Source: Sulfitobacter mediterraneus (GTDB taxonomy: Bacteria > Pseudomonadota > Alphaproteobacteria > Rhodobacterales > Rhodobacteraceae). Taken from it: 63,591 nucleotides of DNA. Below are positions 1 through 8,984 of this stretch, piece by piece (position 1 is the stretch's first letter; every line of letters starts with the position of its first letter). A program made the translations under genes and the position numbers. The notes below the pieces were generated by a model that saw only the letters and a program-made list of their open reading frames with translations, made no database searches and had not been told where the DNA came from. The DNA lies in contig NZ_QBKU01000016.1 in the NCBI RefSeq assembly GCF_003054325.1, positions 1-63,591 of the forward strand, given 5' to 3'.

Positions 1-95
1 GGCAAAGCCGCAGGCGCACGGGTCATCGCCGCCGTATCTTCCGAGGAAAAAGCGCAGTTCTGCCGCGATCTGGGTGCTGACGAAACACTGGTTTA
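1..95. repeat. Terminal direct repeat, left copy (circular overlap)
   Basis: Bases 1-95 are identical, base for base, to 63497-63591 at the other end of the window. Both copies lie inside the same quinone-oxidoreductase reading frame, and joining them gives an uninterrupted gene of normal length. The simplest reading is an assembly overlap of a circular molecule of about 63,496 bp, not a biological repeat. Confidence 0.93.
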
Positions 96-519
96 CCCTC
101 GCGAGCTGGACCGGGACGGCCAAAAGGAATTTTCCTCCCAGATCAAGAAACTCTCGGGCGGCGAAGGCGTCGATGTGGTCTATGACGCGGTGGGCGGCAA
201 TTATGCGGAACCCGCCGTTCGGGCGCTGGCGTGGAAGGGTCGCTATCTGGTCGTCGGCTTCCCCGCTGGCATTCCCAAAATCCCGCTGAACCTGACCTTG
301 CTCAAAGGTTGCCAGATCGTCGGCGTGTTCTGGGGTGCCTCCACCTTGAGGGAGCCGCAAGGCCATGCCGAGAACATGTCGGACCTGTTCAGAATGTACG
401 CGGATGGCCAGATCAAGCCGCGCATTTCGGCCCGCTTTCCACTGGAAAACGCCGCCGAGGCGCTTGAGTTGATGCAGGATCGCAAGGTTCTGGGCAAAGT
501 TGTCGTGACGGTAGACTAG
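1..519 (+). CDS. Zinc-less NADPH:quinone oxidoreductase, C-terminal part (gene continues from 63020)
   Basis: Frame 1 is open from the first base to a TAG at 517-519 and encodes the C-terminal 172 residues of a medium-chain dehydrogenase/reductase of the quinone oxidoreductase type. The Rossmann core, with GKAAGARVIAAVSSEEK and later DVVYDAVGG, and the C-terminal LGKVVV are typical. Joined to 63020-63496 it gives 331 residues, the usual family length. The expected role is cytosolic NADPH-dependent reduction of a quinone or enoyl substrate. The gene is transcribed away from the divergent acyl-CoA dehydrogenase operon (62883 downwards), so it probably belongs to the same catabolic locus. The exact substrate is unknown. 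Confidence 0.9.
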   Translation, partial: GKAAGARVIAAVSSEEKAQFCRDLGADETLVYPRELDRDGQKEFSSQIKKLSGGEGVDVVYDAVGGNYAEPAVRALAWKGRYLVVGFPAGIPKIPLNLTLLKGCQIVGVFWGASTLREPQGHAENMSDLFRMYADGQIKPRISARFPLENAAEALELMQDRKVLGKVVVTVD

Positions 520-567
520 ACCCTGAATGGCGTCGCAGTCTCACATATCACACAGCCGGTTGCGCCC

Positions 568-1221
568 TCACAGATGGGCGCAATCGTTGAACCCGCGCAC
601 GATCATCTCTTCGCCATGCACCACCAGCCTTGAGATGGATCCATTGGCCGCGCCGCTAAAGGAAAACGCCTTGGCCCCCGTGGCCAGCGCCAGCGCAGCC
701 CCCACTACGCCGCCATGCACAACCACCGCAACCAGTTCATCTGCATGGGCCGCCGCAATCCGCAACAACCCGCGCCGCACCCGCAATTGGAACGCCGCCG
801 TGGTCTCTGCGCCGGGCAATTCGCCCCATTCATGCCGGTCTCGCGCTCGCAGGATCGCCGGATCGCCCGCTGCCGCACGAAACCGGAATTCGCCGCCGTC
901 CCAATCGCCCAGAAACACCTCGCGCAAATCGGCCTCAACCCGTGGCGTCATCCCTAGATGCGCCGCCAGCGGAGCAGCGGTTTGATGGGTCCGCTGCATC
1001 GTCGTCACATAAATCGCGTCAATCGGATGATCGCGCAGCCGTGCGCCAACCGCCTCGGCCTGCGCATGGCCTTCGGGCCGCAACGCCGGATCGCCCTGCC
1101 CGGCCACCATCGGAAAATTTTGGCCGCGCACAGCCGCCTGTGTCTCACCATGCCGGATCAAAATCAGATCCGCCGCGCCTTTGGGCGCTGTAAATCGGTG
1201 TTGCCGCATTTCGTTACTCAT
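568..1221 (-). CDS. Histidine phosphatase family protein (phosphoglycerate-mutase-like)
   Basis: The 217-residue protein starts at the ATG 1221-1219; the longer open frame upstream is antisense to the next gene. It has the branch-1 histidine phosphatase signature RHGET near residue 20 and keeps the second catalytic histidine in the segment VVVHGGVVG. Such proteins remove phosphate from small metabolites through a phosphohistidine intermediate; the substrate cannot be read from sequence. It lies tail to tail with the quinone oxidoreductase gene (49 bp between stops) and head to head with the MDR gene at 1268. A second histidine-phosphatase-fold protein (57086-57739) lacks that second histidine, so this one is the likelier active phosphatase. 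Confidence 0.85.
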   Translation of the reverse strand: MSNEMRQHRFTAPKGAADLILIRHGETQAAVRGQNFPMVAGQGDPALRPEGHAQAEAVGARLRDHPIDAIYVTTMQRTHQTAAPLAAHLGMTPRVEADLREVFLGDWDGGEFRFRAAAGDPAILRARDRHEWGELPGAETTAAFQLRVRRGLLRIAAAHADELVAVVVHGGVVGAALALATGAKAFSFSGAANGSISRLVVHGEEMIVRGFNDCAHL

Positions 1222-1267
1222 AAATCCCCCGCTGACCTCAGCGCAGCTTAACCGCAAGGACAAACCC

Positions 1268-2272
1268 ATGACAAACCGACAAATCGTGATTGCCGAACTG
1301 CCCACAGATGCCCTCGGCCCGGAACATTTCACCATGACCGAAACCGCCACGCCAGAACCCGGCGCAGGCGAGGTGCAGTTGCGGGTGGTCCTCATGTCCA
1401 TCGACGCCGCCAACCGGTCCTGGATGAAGGGTGCGACCTACCGCGCCGCCGTGCAAAAGGGCGACGCGATGCCCACCTATGCGATCTGCGAGGTGATGCA
1501 GTCCAACAGCCCGAAACTTGCCCCCGGTGACATCGTCGCGGCAGAGGCGACATGGTCCGAGGTGATCACAATGCCCGCGCATAAAGTGATGAAAATGCCC
1601 AAGGTAGAGACACTTTCCCATCTGATGTCGGTCTATGGCATCGCTGGCAAAACCGCCTATCACGGGTTGATGTCCATCGGCCAACCTGTTGCGGGCGAAA
1701 CCGTGCTGGTCTCTGCTGCTGCCGGGTCTGTAGGCGGTTACGTCGGCCAGATCGCCAAGGCGCTTGGTTGCCGAGTTGTTGGCATTGCGGGGGGTGCAGA
1801 AAAATGCGCCTGGGTCACTGACCATCTGGGCTTTGACGCCTGCCTTGATTATCGCGCTCCGGGGTTCTTCAAGGCGTTGCGCAGTGCCTGCCCTGATGGC
1901 GTCGATGTCTATTTCGACAATGTCGGCGGCACAGTGCTTGAAATGGCACTGAACGTGATGAACGAACGCGGGCGGGTGATCTGCTGCGGCGCGATCAGCC
2001 AATATGACACCGAAAACCCCACCGGCCCGCGCAATCTGCCCGGTGTTGTGGTGGTCAAACGGCTCAAGATGGAGGGATTCATCGTGATGGATTTTGCCCA
2101 GAACGATGCCAAATGTCTGCGCGCGATGCAGCATTGGGTTGGCACGGGCCAGATCAAAGTGACCGAGGACATCGTTGATGGTCTTGAGAACGCGCCGCAG
2201 GCTTTGATTGGTTTGTTGGCCGGTGACAACAAGGGCAAGCGCATGGTGCGCGTGTCCTCCGATCCATCATAA
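1268..2272 (+). CDS. NADP-dependent MDR-family oxidoreductase (CurA/LTB4 dehydrogenase type)
   Basis: The protein has 334 residues from the ATG at 1268, behind an AAGGACA ribosome site. It belongs to the zinc-independent leukotriene-B4 12-hydroxydehydrogenase/CurA branch of medium-chain reductases. Visible are the MSIDAANRSWM segment in the catalytic domain, the nucleotide-binding motif AAAGSVGGYVGQIAK and the DVYFDNVGG segment. These enzymes reduce the C=C bond of alpha,beta-unsaturated ketones or aldehydes with NADPH. It is followed after 11 bp by a MaoC-type hydratase, so the pair is probably one transcript working on an enoyl substrate. The substrate is not determinable. Confidence 0.87.
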   Translation: MTNRQIVIAELPTDALGPEHFTMTETATPEPGAGEVQLRVVLMSIDAANRSWMKGATYRAAVQKGDAMPTYAICEVMQSNSPKLAPGDIVAAEATWSEVITMPAHKVMKMPKVETLSHLMSVYGIAGKTAYHGLMSIGQPVAGETVLVSAAAGSVGGYVGQIAKALGCRVVGIAGGAEKCAWVTDHLGFDACLDYRAPGFFKALRSACPDGVDVYFDNVGGTVLEMALNVMNERGRVICCGAISQYDTENPTGPRNLPGVVVVKRLKMEGFIVMDFAQNDAKCLRAMQHWVGTGQIKVTEDIVDGLENAPQALIGLLAGDNKGKRMVRVSSDPS

Positions 2273-2283
2273 GGGAGGCGAAA

Positions 2284-2754
2284 ATGTCCGCATTAGAGAC
2301 TGCTTTTTCAAATGCCGAAGCCCACCTCGGGACCGAAGTGGGCGTGTCAAACTGGATCACGGTAGACCAGCCGATGATTGACCAGTTTGCCGAAACCACC
2401 TTTGACACTCAATGGATTCACGTTGATCCCGAACGCGCGGCGGCAGAGACCCCCTTTGGCGGCACCATCGCCCATGGCTTCCTCACGCTCTCTCTCGCCA
2501 GCCGCTTTGCCTATGATTGCTTTCCGATGTTGCCCGGTCAGGTGATGGGCATCAATTACGGCATGAACAAGCTGCGGTTTCTGATGCCGGTGCGCGCCGG
2601 GGCGCGGCTGCGCGGGCGGTTCACGCTTCAGAAAGTCACCAAGCGCAGCGCAACAGATCTGTTGCGTGAAAACCTGCTGACCATTGAGATCGAGGGCGAA
2701 AAGACCCCTGCCCTTGTAGCCGAATGGCTGGGTCTGGCAATTTTTGAGGATTGA
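2284..2754 (+). CDS. MaoC family dehydratase
   Basis: This 156-residue single hot-dog protein of the MaoC/R-specific enoyl-CoA hydratase family has a strong GGGAGG ribosome site just upstream. The segment with TPFGGTIAHGFLTLSL contains the family's hydratase motif (Asp/His region with the AHG turn). Family members add water to trans-2-enoyl-CoA to give (R)-3-hydroxyacyl-CoA, or dehydrate the reverse way. It is the second gene of an apparent operon with the MDR oxidoreductase, and its TGA stop directly abuts the stop of hemC on the other strand. Chain-length preference is unknown. Confidence 0.88.
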   Translation: MSALETAFSNAEAHLGTEVGVSNWITVDQPMIDQFAETTFDTQWIHVDPERAAAETPFGGTIAHGFLTLSLASRFAYDCFPMLPGQVMGINYGMNKLRFLMPVRAGARLRGRFTLQKVTKRSATDLLRENLLTIEIEGEKTPALVAEWLGLAIFED

Positions 2755-3699
2755 TCAGCGCCAGTCGAAAAACTTTGGCCCCGCTTGGGCCAGCATCTTT
2801 TCGGCCATTTCACGCCCCGCCTTTGCGCCGTCCTCGATAGGACAGCGCAGGGCGTCGCTGATCGCCTCTGACCCGTCGGGGCGCAACACTTCACCGCGCA
2901 GGAACAACCCGCCGCCGTTCAGCTCCGCCAATCCGGCAATCGGGGTTTCGCATGACCCGTCCAGCGCCGTCAAAAAGGCCCGCTCTGCTGCCAAACGCTG
3001 GCCCGTTGGCCCGTCATGGATCGCAGCCAGCATATCGGCGACCCGTGTGTCATTTTGCCGCCGCTCGATCCCGATCGCGCCCTGCGCCACGGCGGGCAGC
3101 ATCACATCGGTTTCAATCGCGGTCTTTGGCACGTCCGTCATATTGAGCCGGTTCAACCCCGCCATCGCCAAAAATGTCGCCTCTGCCACGCCTTGATCCA
3201 GCTTCATCAGGCGGGTTTGCAGATTGCCGCGAAATTCCACAACCTCCAGATCCGGCCGCCGCAGTTTCAGCTGCGCTTTGCGCCGCAGGCTTGAGGTGCC
3301 GACAACCGTGCCCGCAGGCAAATCCTCCAGCGCTTTTGCACGCGGCGAGATAAACGCATCGCGCACGTCCTCGCGGGGCAAATACGTCTCTAACACAAGG
3401 CCATCGGGCTGATAGGTGGGCATATCCTTCATCGAATGCACCGCAATATCAATGCGCCCTGCCGCCAGATCCTCTTCGATCTCGCGGGTGAAAAGCCCCT
3501 TACCGCCGATCTCTTTCAAGGGCCGGTCAATGATCTTGTCCCCGGTGGTTTTGATCACCACAATCGTGAAGGCCTCGAACGGCAGATCAAAGGCCTTGGC
3601 CATCCTTTCACGGGTTTCATGCGCCTGTGCCAGCGCCAGCGGCGATCCGCGTGTGCCAATGTTCAACGGGTTCTGCGGGGAAGGAAGATCATATGTCAT
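2755..3699 (-). CDS. hemC: Hydroxymethylbilane synthase (porphobilinogen deaminase)
   Basis: The 314-residue protein polymerises four porphobilinogen molecules to hydroxymethylbilane, an early step of tetrapyrrole synthesis. The N-terminal [12 protein letters not shown] motif, the catalytic Asp92 in HSMKDMP, the arginine-rich [11 protein letters not shown] segment and the dipyrromethane-cofactor cysteine Cys250 in [10 protein letters not shown] are all present. The ATG at 3699 fits homologue length; 50 extra upstream codons of open frame cross the divergent promoter and are not counted. It is divergent from hemE with 97 bp between starts. It appears complete and functional, which matters because it sits on a small replicon. 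Confidence 0.97.
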   Translation of the reverse strand: MTYDLPSPQNPLNIGTRGSPLALAQAHETRERMAKAFDLPFEAFTIVVIKTTGDKIIDRPLKEIGGKGLFTREIEEDLAAGRIDIAVHSMKDMPTYQPDGLVLETYLPREDVRDAFISPRAKALEDLPAGTVVGTSSLRRKAQLKLRRPDLEVVEFRGNLQTRLMKLDQGVAEATFLAMAGLNRLNMTDVPKTAIETDVMLPAVAQGAIGIERRQNDTRVADMLAAIHDGPTGQRLAAERAFLTALDGSCETPIAGLAELNGGGLFLRGEVLRPDGSEAISDALRCPIEDGAKAGREMAEKMLAQAGPKFFDWR

Positions 3700-3796
3700 G
3701 GCGCTTTCGTACCCCTGTACACTCAGGCTGACAACTGTTGTATGTGGCAGCGCGAAAAAGCATGATGCAGCAGACGACAAAGCCGGAAAGATCCCC
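3700..3796. promoter_or_regulatory. Divergent hemC/hemE promoter region
   Basis: The 97 bp between the two start codons must hold both promoters. It contains the short palindrome ACAAC-T-GTTGT (about 3731-3741) near its centre, a possible operator. No clear consensus -35/-10 pair was identified. Confidence 0.45.
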
Positions 3797-4831
3797 ATGA
3801 CACAGACCAAAACAATCCTGCGCGCATTGGCGGGCGAAACACTGCCCACGCCGCCGATCTGGATGATGCGGCAAGCGGGCCGTTACCTGCCCGAATACAA
3901 GGCCACGCGGGCGCAGGCCGGTGATTTCCTGTCGCTTTGCTACAACCCCGATCTCGCTGCCGAGGTGACGTTGCAACCCATTCGCCGCTATGGCTTTGAC
4001 GCCGCGATCCTCTTTGCCGATATCCTGCTGGTGCCTCAGGCGCTGGGTGCCGATCTTTGGTTTGTCACCGGCGAAGGGCCGCGCCTGTCCACCATCACCA
4101 CCGAGGCAGAGCTGAACGCGCTCAAACCGCTGGATGACATTCACGAGACCCTGAACCCCATCTATGAGACCGTGAAAATCCTCTCCCGGGAACTGCCCAA
4201 AGAAACCACCCTGATCGGTTTTGCAGGGGCGCCCTGGACCGTTGCCACCTATATGATCGCCGGGCGCGGCACCCCGGATCAGGGGCCGGCCCATGCGCTC
4301 AAGGCCGAAAACCGCGCCGTGTTTGACGGCTTGCTCGACCGGATCACCGAGGCAACAATCCACTACCTCTCTGCCCAGGTCGAGGCAGGCGCAGAGGTGG
4401 TCAAACTCTTCGACAGCTGGGCCGGATCACTGCAAGGCGCTGATTTTGAGAACTATTCTCTCAAGCCGATGCAAAAGATTACCCAAGCGCTCAAGGAAAA
4501 ACACCCCGAAACGCCGATCATCGCCTTTCCGCGCGGTGCAGGCGAACGCTACACCGGGGCCCATGCCGCGATTGGCGCCGATTGTATCGCGCTCGACGAT
4601 GGGGTGAGCGCTGCTTGGGCTGCTGAAAACGTACAATCCGCCGGATGTGTGCAAGGCAATCTGGCCTCGCGGCATATGGTCTCTGGCGGTGAGGATCTGA
4701 TCCGCGAAACCCGCCAGATCGTCGATGCGCTCTCAGGTGGGCCGCATATCTTTAACCTTGGCCACGGCATCACCCCAGACGCCGATCCCGCCAATGTGCA
4801 ACTGATGATCGACACCGTGCGCGGCGGCTAA
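3797..4831 (+). CDS. hemE: Uroporphyrinogen decarboxylase
   Basis: The 344-residue protein decarboxylates the four acetate side chains of uroporphyrinogen III to give coproporphyrinogen III. The family signature [16 protein letters not shown] near residues 18-33, the [12 protein letters not shown] segment with its catalytic Asp, and the second signature [14 protein letters not shown] are intact. The ATG at 3797 gives the standard family length; the longer upstream frame is antisense to hemC. Together with hemC and hemF on this replicon it supplies three of the steps to protoporphyrin. It is followed tail to tail by the replication initiator gene, 13 bp between stops. Confidence 0.97.
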   Translation: MTQTKTILRALAGETLPTPPIWMMRQAGRYLPEYKATRAQAGDFLSLCYNPDLAAEVTLQPIRRYGFDAAILFADILLVPQALGADLWFVTGEGPRLSTITTEAELNALKPLDDIHETLNPIYETVKILSRELPKETTLIGFAGAPWTVATYMIAGRGTPDQGPAHALKAENRAVFDGLLDRITEATIHYLSAQVEAGAEVVKLFDSWAGSLQGADFENYSLKPMQKITQALKEKHPETPIIAFPRGAGERYTGAHAAIGADCIALDDGVSAAWAAENVQSAGCVQGNLASRHMVSGGEDLIRETRQIVDALSGGPHIFNLGHGITPDADPANVQLMIDTVRGG

Positions 4832-4844
4832 CGCCCTGCACGGG

Positions 4845-6083
4845 CTACGCGCCCATCTCTTCCCAAAAATCGACAATAGCTGCGAAATTGATCGCAGACA
4901 TCCAGCCGTGACGGTCAAAATCGTCGCGCTGGCGTGTCTCGGTCAATTGTGACAGGAACAGCCGTTTGTCCGCATCCCGTTGGGTCGGGGTCCGCGCCGC
5001 TGCCAGATCACGCACCTTTGCCAATTTTGCGGCCCGCGCCGCGACTTCGGGCCGTGTGGGTGCCTTCACCTGCGCCTGATAGTCATCGCGCAGCGCCGCC
5101 TTGAGGTATCTCACCGGGTTTTCCACTCCAGCCTGCCCCGTCACATAAGCCAGCTTGGCCGCCACCTGATCCTCGCCATGTTCCGCGATCCATTGCCGCG
5201 CCAAGCGGTCGCTCAACCCCATCTCGCGCAACCGCCCATAGACCGGCGCATTGCGCACCCCTGCCCCGTCATCCATGTCCAGAATGGCCAGCTGCGGGTT
5301 TTCACCGATGTGAAACCGGATATCAACAACCTCCCTGCCCCGTTTGCGCACTTCCGGCGTCACCACAATGTTGGAGGTCTTGTTCACCTCCGCCACGCTT
5401 GGCTTGATGATCTTGGCGTTCAGATGTTTGTAGCTTTGGTAATACGGGCTGTCGTCGACCCCCATCAGCCTGCGAAACAGATCCAGCGACCACCAACCGG
5501 TGCTTTTGGTCCGCACAAACCGATAGCAGTTTTCATAAAGCGCCAGCGCATGCCCGCTGGTGAACCGCCGCTGGATGTTCAGATTGATCAGCGCAAAAAC
5601 CTTTGGATCGTTCAGCTTTTCCGCCAGCGCCGGAGAATAGGCATATTCACAGACCCCTCCCTTCAGCTTGGCATAGCTGAGCAGGCTTGAAACGCCCCAT
5701 TCCTGCTGGCCTTTGTCATCCAGCATGTCCCACTCCGCAACAGTCTCTGCAAGGCCGCGCAGTGACTGTTTGAGCGTGTCCATATCGTTGGAGTTATAGC
5801 CGATCATCATGCACAAGGTGCGGGCATCAATCAGATGCGTTTGCTGATCGGTCAGCGTGTCATAGGCGTTCAGCAACAGAACATTGGACAGCTTGCGTTG
5901 CAGCAAAGTCAGCTTGCCGGACACATGGATCGCCGCCACATGTTTCTTCACCGCCCCGCGCCGCAAGGCACCGGTCAGTTGGTCTCGGGGTATATCGTCG
6001 GTCTTACTTGCTCGAATGGCCAAAGGTTCGATTCCTTTTTGTGCCTTTGGCGCAGTATGTCGCTTTACGGTACCCGCTTGCAA
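4845..6083 (-). CDS. Plasmid-type replication initiator protein (Rep)
   Basis: This protein of up to 412 residues resembles plasmid initiators with tandem winged-helix domains. The core around LTLLQRKLSNVLLLNAYDTL, the arginine/aromatic-rich middle and the C-terminal PVRYLKAALRDDY segment fit that group. It is transcribed divergently from parAB, the arrangement of RepA- and RepB-type roseobacter plasmids; I cannot decide between those types from sequence alone. The open frame begins at a TTG (6083-6081); another TTG at 6023 lies behind AAGGA and may be the true start. The adjacent spacer with tandem 22-bp repeats is the likely binding site and origin. Confidence 0.85.
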   Translation of the reverse strand: MQAGTVKRHTAPKAQKGIEPLAIRASKTDDIPRDQLTGALRRGAVKKHVAAIHVSGKLTLLQRKLSNVLLLNAYDTLTDQQTHLIDARTLCMMIGYNSNDMDTLKQSLRGLAETVAEWDMLDDKGQQEWGVSSLLSYAKLKGGVCEYAYSPALAEKLNDPKVFALINLNIQRRFTSGHALALYENCYRFVRTKSTGWWSLDLFRRLMGVDDSPYYQSYKHLNAKIIKPSVAEVNKTSNIVVTPEVRKRGREVVDIRFHIGENPQLAILDMDDGAGVRNAPVYGRLREMGLSDRLARQWIAEHGEDQVAAKLAYVTGQAGVENPVRYLKAALRDDYQAQVKAPTRPEVAARAAKLAKVRDLAAARTPTQRDADKRLFLSQLTETRQRDDFDRHGWMSAINFAAIVDFWEEMGA

Positions 6084-6517
6084 GTTTTTTTGGGTACCTT
6101 AGTTTGGCAGCACGGCGCAGGTCTCCGCCTCAGGCTAAAGGACCCATTTACGGGATCGGGTTTAACGAAATGGCGCTACAACGGGCGATAACCGGCTCTA
6201 ACACGCACAATACCGTAGAAAGCACCCCTTCCCCCTGCGAATCGCCACCTTTCCTCCCGTATTTAGGTGCCTTTGATCCTGTTATCTGGTGCCCTTGGTC
6301 CTGTATACTGGCACCGAAAACATCTTAAACTATTGCAGCTAAATGAATTTTTGATGCTGAAAGTCCTTAAAGATCTCAAAGATTCTACAACCTTTGTTGT
6401 GTTCTTTTGGTCAATTGATTCTGCCGAATGGGATTGCAAGTTCAAGTTCACATATGATCCCGGATGTGCGATTGTTTCGCTGACATTTGAAAAACATGCG
6501 CACATAGCTGAGGTCTT
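6084..6517. other. Putative replication origin region between rep and parA
   Basis: This 434-bp gene-free spacer separates the divergent rep and parA genes. It contains two KpnI-type GGTACC palindromes flanking the rep start (around 6069 and 6092), tandem iteron-like repeats at 6244-6309, and then a clearly AT-rich stretch (about 6316-6420) that could be the unwinding element. A small ACAAC-CTTT-GTTGT inverted repeat lies at 6387-6400, and a lone GTTTCGC parS-like half-site near 6474. Short reading frames here show no recognisable protein. Confidence 0.6.
6266..6309 (+). repeat. Tandem 22-bp iteron-like repeats
   Basis: Two directly adjacent 22-bp units, 6266-6287 and 6288-6309, share 17 of 22 positions with the pattern GGTGCC-Y-TTG-R-TCCTGT at their 5' part. 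The preceding 22 bp (6244-6265) matches about 13 positions and may be a decayed third copy. The half-turn element GGCACC follows at 6310. Period, tandem arrangement and location beside a plasmid initiator gene are those of initiator-binding iterons. Confidence 0.6.
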
Positions 6518-7909
6518 ATGACATCATCGAGCAAACCTGCCCCGCCCCCCTATTTCAACATCGACCCTGCGAAAGCAGCGGCGCGTTTATCGGATCCTAT
6601 CGACACCGTCCGATTCGCAAAAGCCGCGACCTTTGCCGCCAAGGGGCGCGATGATCTGGCCAAGCGGGGCTATTCCCCGGATGGGCGCAAACGCCTGCGA
6701 AAGTTCTCCACATGGGAGGTGTGCCGCTATCTGCTGGATATCGCGCCCGCCCATCTGCGCCGGGTGCTCAAGGCGCATGAGGATTTGCCCCAAGGGGCTG
6801 GCGAAGGCGGCTCCAAGTGGTTCACTCTCGAAGAGGTGTTAACCCTGCGTGATCATTTCGCCAGCGAGGGGTCATCTGCCAAACAATACAAATCCTGGCG
6901 GCCCGAGGGTCAGCCGGCCAAGGTCATTTCCGTGGCCAATTTCAAGGGCGGTGTTGGCAAGACCTCCACCGCTGCACATTTGGCGATGTCTGCCGCGCTG
7001 GACGGCTATCGCGTGTTGGTGATTGATCTGGACAGTCAGGGGTCAATGACATCGATCATGGGCGGTCAGGTCGAGGATGAATGGCAGACTGCCTTCCCGC
7101 TGTTGGCGCGTGATTATGCCCGTCATGTGCAGGCCGAGAATGAGACCCGCGCCGCGGCGGGACGCAGCGCACTGCCTCTTGACGAAACCTTAACCGAAAG
7201 CCTTGAGGTTTCGCCGCGAAACCTGATCCAGTCCACCCATTGGCCGAACATTGATCTGATCGGTGCGCAGCTAAACCTTTACTGGGCGGAATTTCAGGTG
7301 CCGGTCTGGCGGATGCAAGCGCGGTCTTGGCCGCTTTGGGATGCGCTTGCCAATGCGTTGCAGTCGGACAAGATATTGGAGGACTACGACATCATTTTGC
7401 TCGATACGCCCCCTGCCCTTGGCTATCTGACGATCAACGCTTTGTCGGCGGCTGATATCCTCTTGGTCCCGCTTGGCGCTTCGTTCCTCGAATTTGATTC
7501 AACGGGCCGGTTCTTTGACATGCTCTATTCGACTTTCGCCAGCATCGAAGAGGGCGAAAACCGGATCAGGCGGCAAAATGACCTGCCCGAAATGAAGTTT
7601 GAATGGGACGCGGTGCGGGCGTTGATCACCCGCTTTGATGCCGCCCAGCAGACCGATCTGGCCAATGTCATTCAGGCCTATTTTGGGGATTTCATGACCA
7701 CCTACCGGCAGGAAATGACCGCCATGGTCGGGCAGGCAGGTGAGCAGGTGAATGGGATCTACGAGGCCGATTACCGAGAGTTTAACCGTGACACCTATGT
7801 CCGGGGACGCGAGACGTTTGACCGGACCTGGGCCGAGATCAAGGAAATCCTGCTTGGCACCTGGTGGCGCGATGTACAGATGGAGGCGCAGGAAGATGGT
7901 AAAGCGTAA
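6518..7909 (+). CDS. parA: ParA-type partition ATPase
   Basis: This 463-residue deviant Walker ATPase drives plasmid segregation together with ParB and parS. An N-terminal region of about 130 residues with a helix-turn-helix-like segment (FSTWEVCRYLLDI) precedes the deviant Walker A motif KGGVGKTS at residues 143-150, as in type Ia ParA proteins that also autoregulate their operon. DLDSQGS (Walker A') and LLDTPPALG (Walker B) follow. The start is the ATG at 6518 behind GAGG. Its end overlaps parB by 14 bp, so the two are co-translated. A 19-bp palindrome (7206-7224) lies within its coding region. Confidence 0.95.
   Translation: MTSSSKPAPPPYFNIDPAKAAARLSDPIDTVRFAKAATFAAKGRDDLAKRGYSPDGRKRLRKFSTWEVCRYLLDIAPAHLRRVLKAHEDLPQGAGEGGSKWFTLEEVLTLRDHFASEGSSAKQYKSWRPEGQPAKVISVANFKGGVGKTSTAAHLAMSAALDGYRVLVIDLDSQGSMTSIMGGQVEDEWQTAFPLLARDYARHVQAENETRAAAGRSALPLDETLTESLEVSPRNLIQSTHWPNIDLIGAQLNLYWAEFQVPVWRMQARSWPLWDALANALQSDKILEDYDIILLDTPPALGYLTINALSAADILLVPLGASFLEFDSTGRFFDMLYSTFASIEEGENRIRRQNDLPEMKFEWDAVRALITRFDAAQQTDLANVIQAYFGDFMTTYRQEMTAMVGQAGEQVNGIYEADYREFNRDTYVRGRETFDRTWAEIKEILLGTWWRDVQMEAQEDGKA
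7206..7224. promoter_or_regulatory. Candidate parS site 1 (inside parA)
   Basis: A perfect palindrome, AGGTTTCGC-C-GCGAAACCT, lies inside parA at codons for EVSPRNL. Its 15-bp core GTTTCGC-C-GCGAAAC recurs at 7958-7972 and, with a G at the centre, at 8981-9003. I read these as ParB-binding centromere sites because of their symmetry, their clustering in parAB, and their presence in different reading frames. Confidence 0.7.
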
Positions 7910-8984
7910 AAGACTGGAAACCCCCAGTGTTGATGATCTAAGCCGCATCGAGGAGGAGTTTCGCCGCGAAACCTCCCCGCGCCGTGGCGGGCTTGCCGCC
8001 CCGATTGCGCAGGTCGCCGCTGACAGCGCAGATGCCATGGTTGAGGGCGCGCAGACCCGTGATCAGGCAGACGCCAAAGCCATGCGCGCCGCCCGCGAGC
8101 AGGGGTTGGTGATCATGCAACTGCCACTGGCCCGTATTCAGGCGGATGCGATGATCCGGGACCGGACCGTGCTGAATGCCGAGGAAATGTCTGAGCTTCA
8201 GACCTCCATTTCTTTGAACGGTTTGCGCCTCCCGATCGAAGTGTTTGCCCTACCGAACCCTGAGCCAGACGGCCCGCAATACGGCATCCTGTCCGGCTTT
8301 CGGCGGTTCAAGGCGATGCAGCACTTGTTCGAGCTGACCGGAGAAGAAAAATATAGCACCATCAAAGCGGTCTTGCGCGACCCAGATCAGATGGGCGGGG
8401 CCTTTGCAGCGATGATCGAAGAGAATGAGATTCGCGCCTCGCTTAGCCATTTTGAACGGGGACGGATCGTGGTGATCGCGGTGCAGCAGGGATCGTTTGT
8501 GAATGTCGAGGCAGCGGTTGATGCGCTTTTCCCGTCTGCGTCCAAGGCCAAGCGGAGCAAGATCAGATCCTTTGCCCTGATTTTTGAAGAGCTGGGGGAT
8601 ATGTTCAAATTTCCTGAAATGCTCAGGGAAAAAGAAGGGCTGAAGCTGGCCCAGGCCTTGCGCCAAGGCGGGGGAGAGCGCCTTCGGGAGGTGTTGGCAA
8701 CGGACCAAGGTTCAACGCCGCAGCGTGAGGCGGAATTGTTGGGGCTGGCACTGGCGGAATTTGACGGTGCGCCAAAGGACAAAAGCCGGGGTGGACGACC
8801 GGCGATCAAGACACCCAAGCCGGGCTGGCAGGACAATGAAACGCTACATCTTTCCAGCGGAATCACACTGCGCCGCGAGGAGGATTCGCAAGGCTATGTC
8901 ATCCGGCTGCAGGGCAGGGGGCTTTCGTCAGACATTATGGATTCGGTGATGTTGGAATTGCAGCATCTGCTGGAAAAACCCTAG
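7896..8984 (+). CDS. parB: ParB-type partition protein
   Basis: The 362-residue protein starts at the ATG at 7896, which overlaps the end of parA; the longer upstream frame is antisense-like read-through of parA. The ParB/Sulfiredoxin-like N-terminal domain is visible in the segment from VIMQLPLARIQ through YGILSGFRRFKAM and ENEIRASLSHFERG, the CTP-binding/box II region. A central DNA-binding helical region and a C-terminal dimerisation part ending VMLELQHLLEKP follow. It should bind the three GTTTCGC-S-GCGAAAC palindromes in this block and activate ParA. One such site lies near its own 5' end and one covers its stop codon. Confidence 0.93.
   Translation: MVKRKRLETPSVDDLSRIEEEFRRETSPRRGGLAAPIAQVAADSADAMVEGAQTRDQADAKAMRAAREQGLVIMQLPLARIQADAMIRDRTVLNAEEMSELQTSISLNGLRLPIEVFALPNPEPDGPQYGILSGFRRFKAMQHLFELTGEEKYSTIKAVLRDPDQMGGAFAAMIEENEIRASLSHFERGRIVVIAVQQGSFVNVEAAVDALFPSASKAKRSKIRSFALIFEELGDMFKFPEMLREKEGLKLAQALRQGGGERLREVLATDQGSTPQREAELLGLALAEFDGAPKDKSRGGRPAIKTPKPGWQDNETLHLSSGITLRREEDSQGYVIRLQGRGLSSDIMDSVMLELQHLLEKP
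7958..7972. promoter_or_regulatory. Candidate parS site 2 (inside parB, near its start)
   Basis: The 15-bp perfect palindrome GTTTCGC-C-GCGAAAC is embedded in parB codons for EEFRRET. The reading frame relative to the palindrome differs from that of site 1, so the identity is not explained by a shared peptide. Confidence 0.7.
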
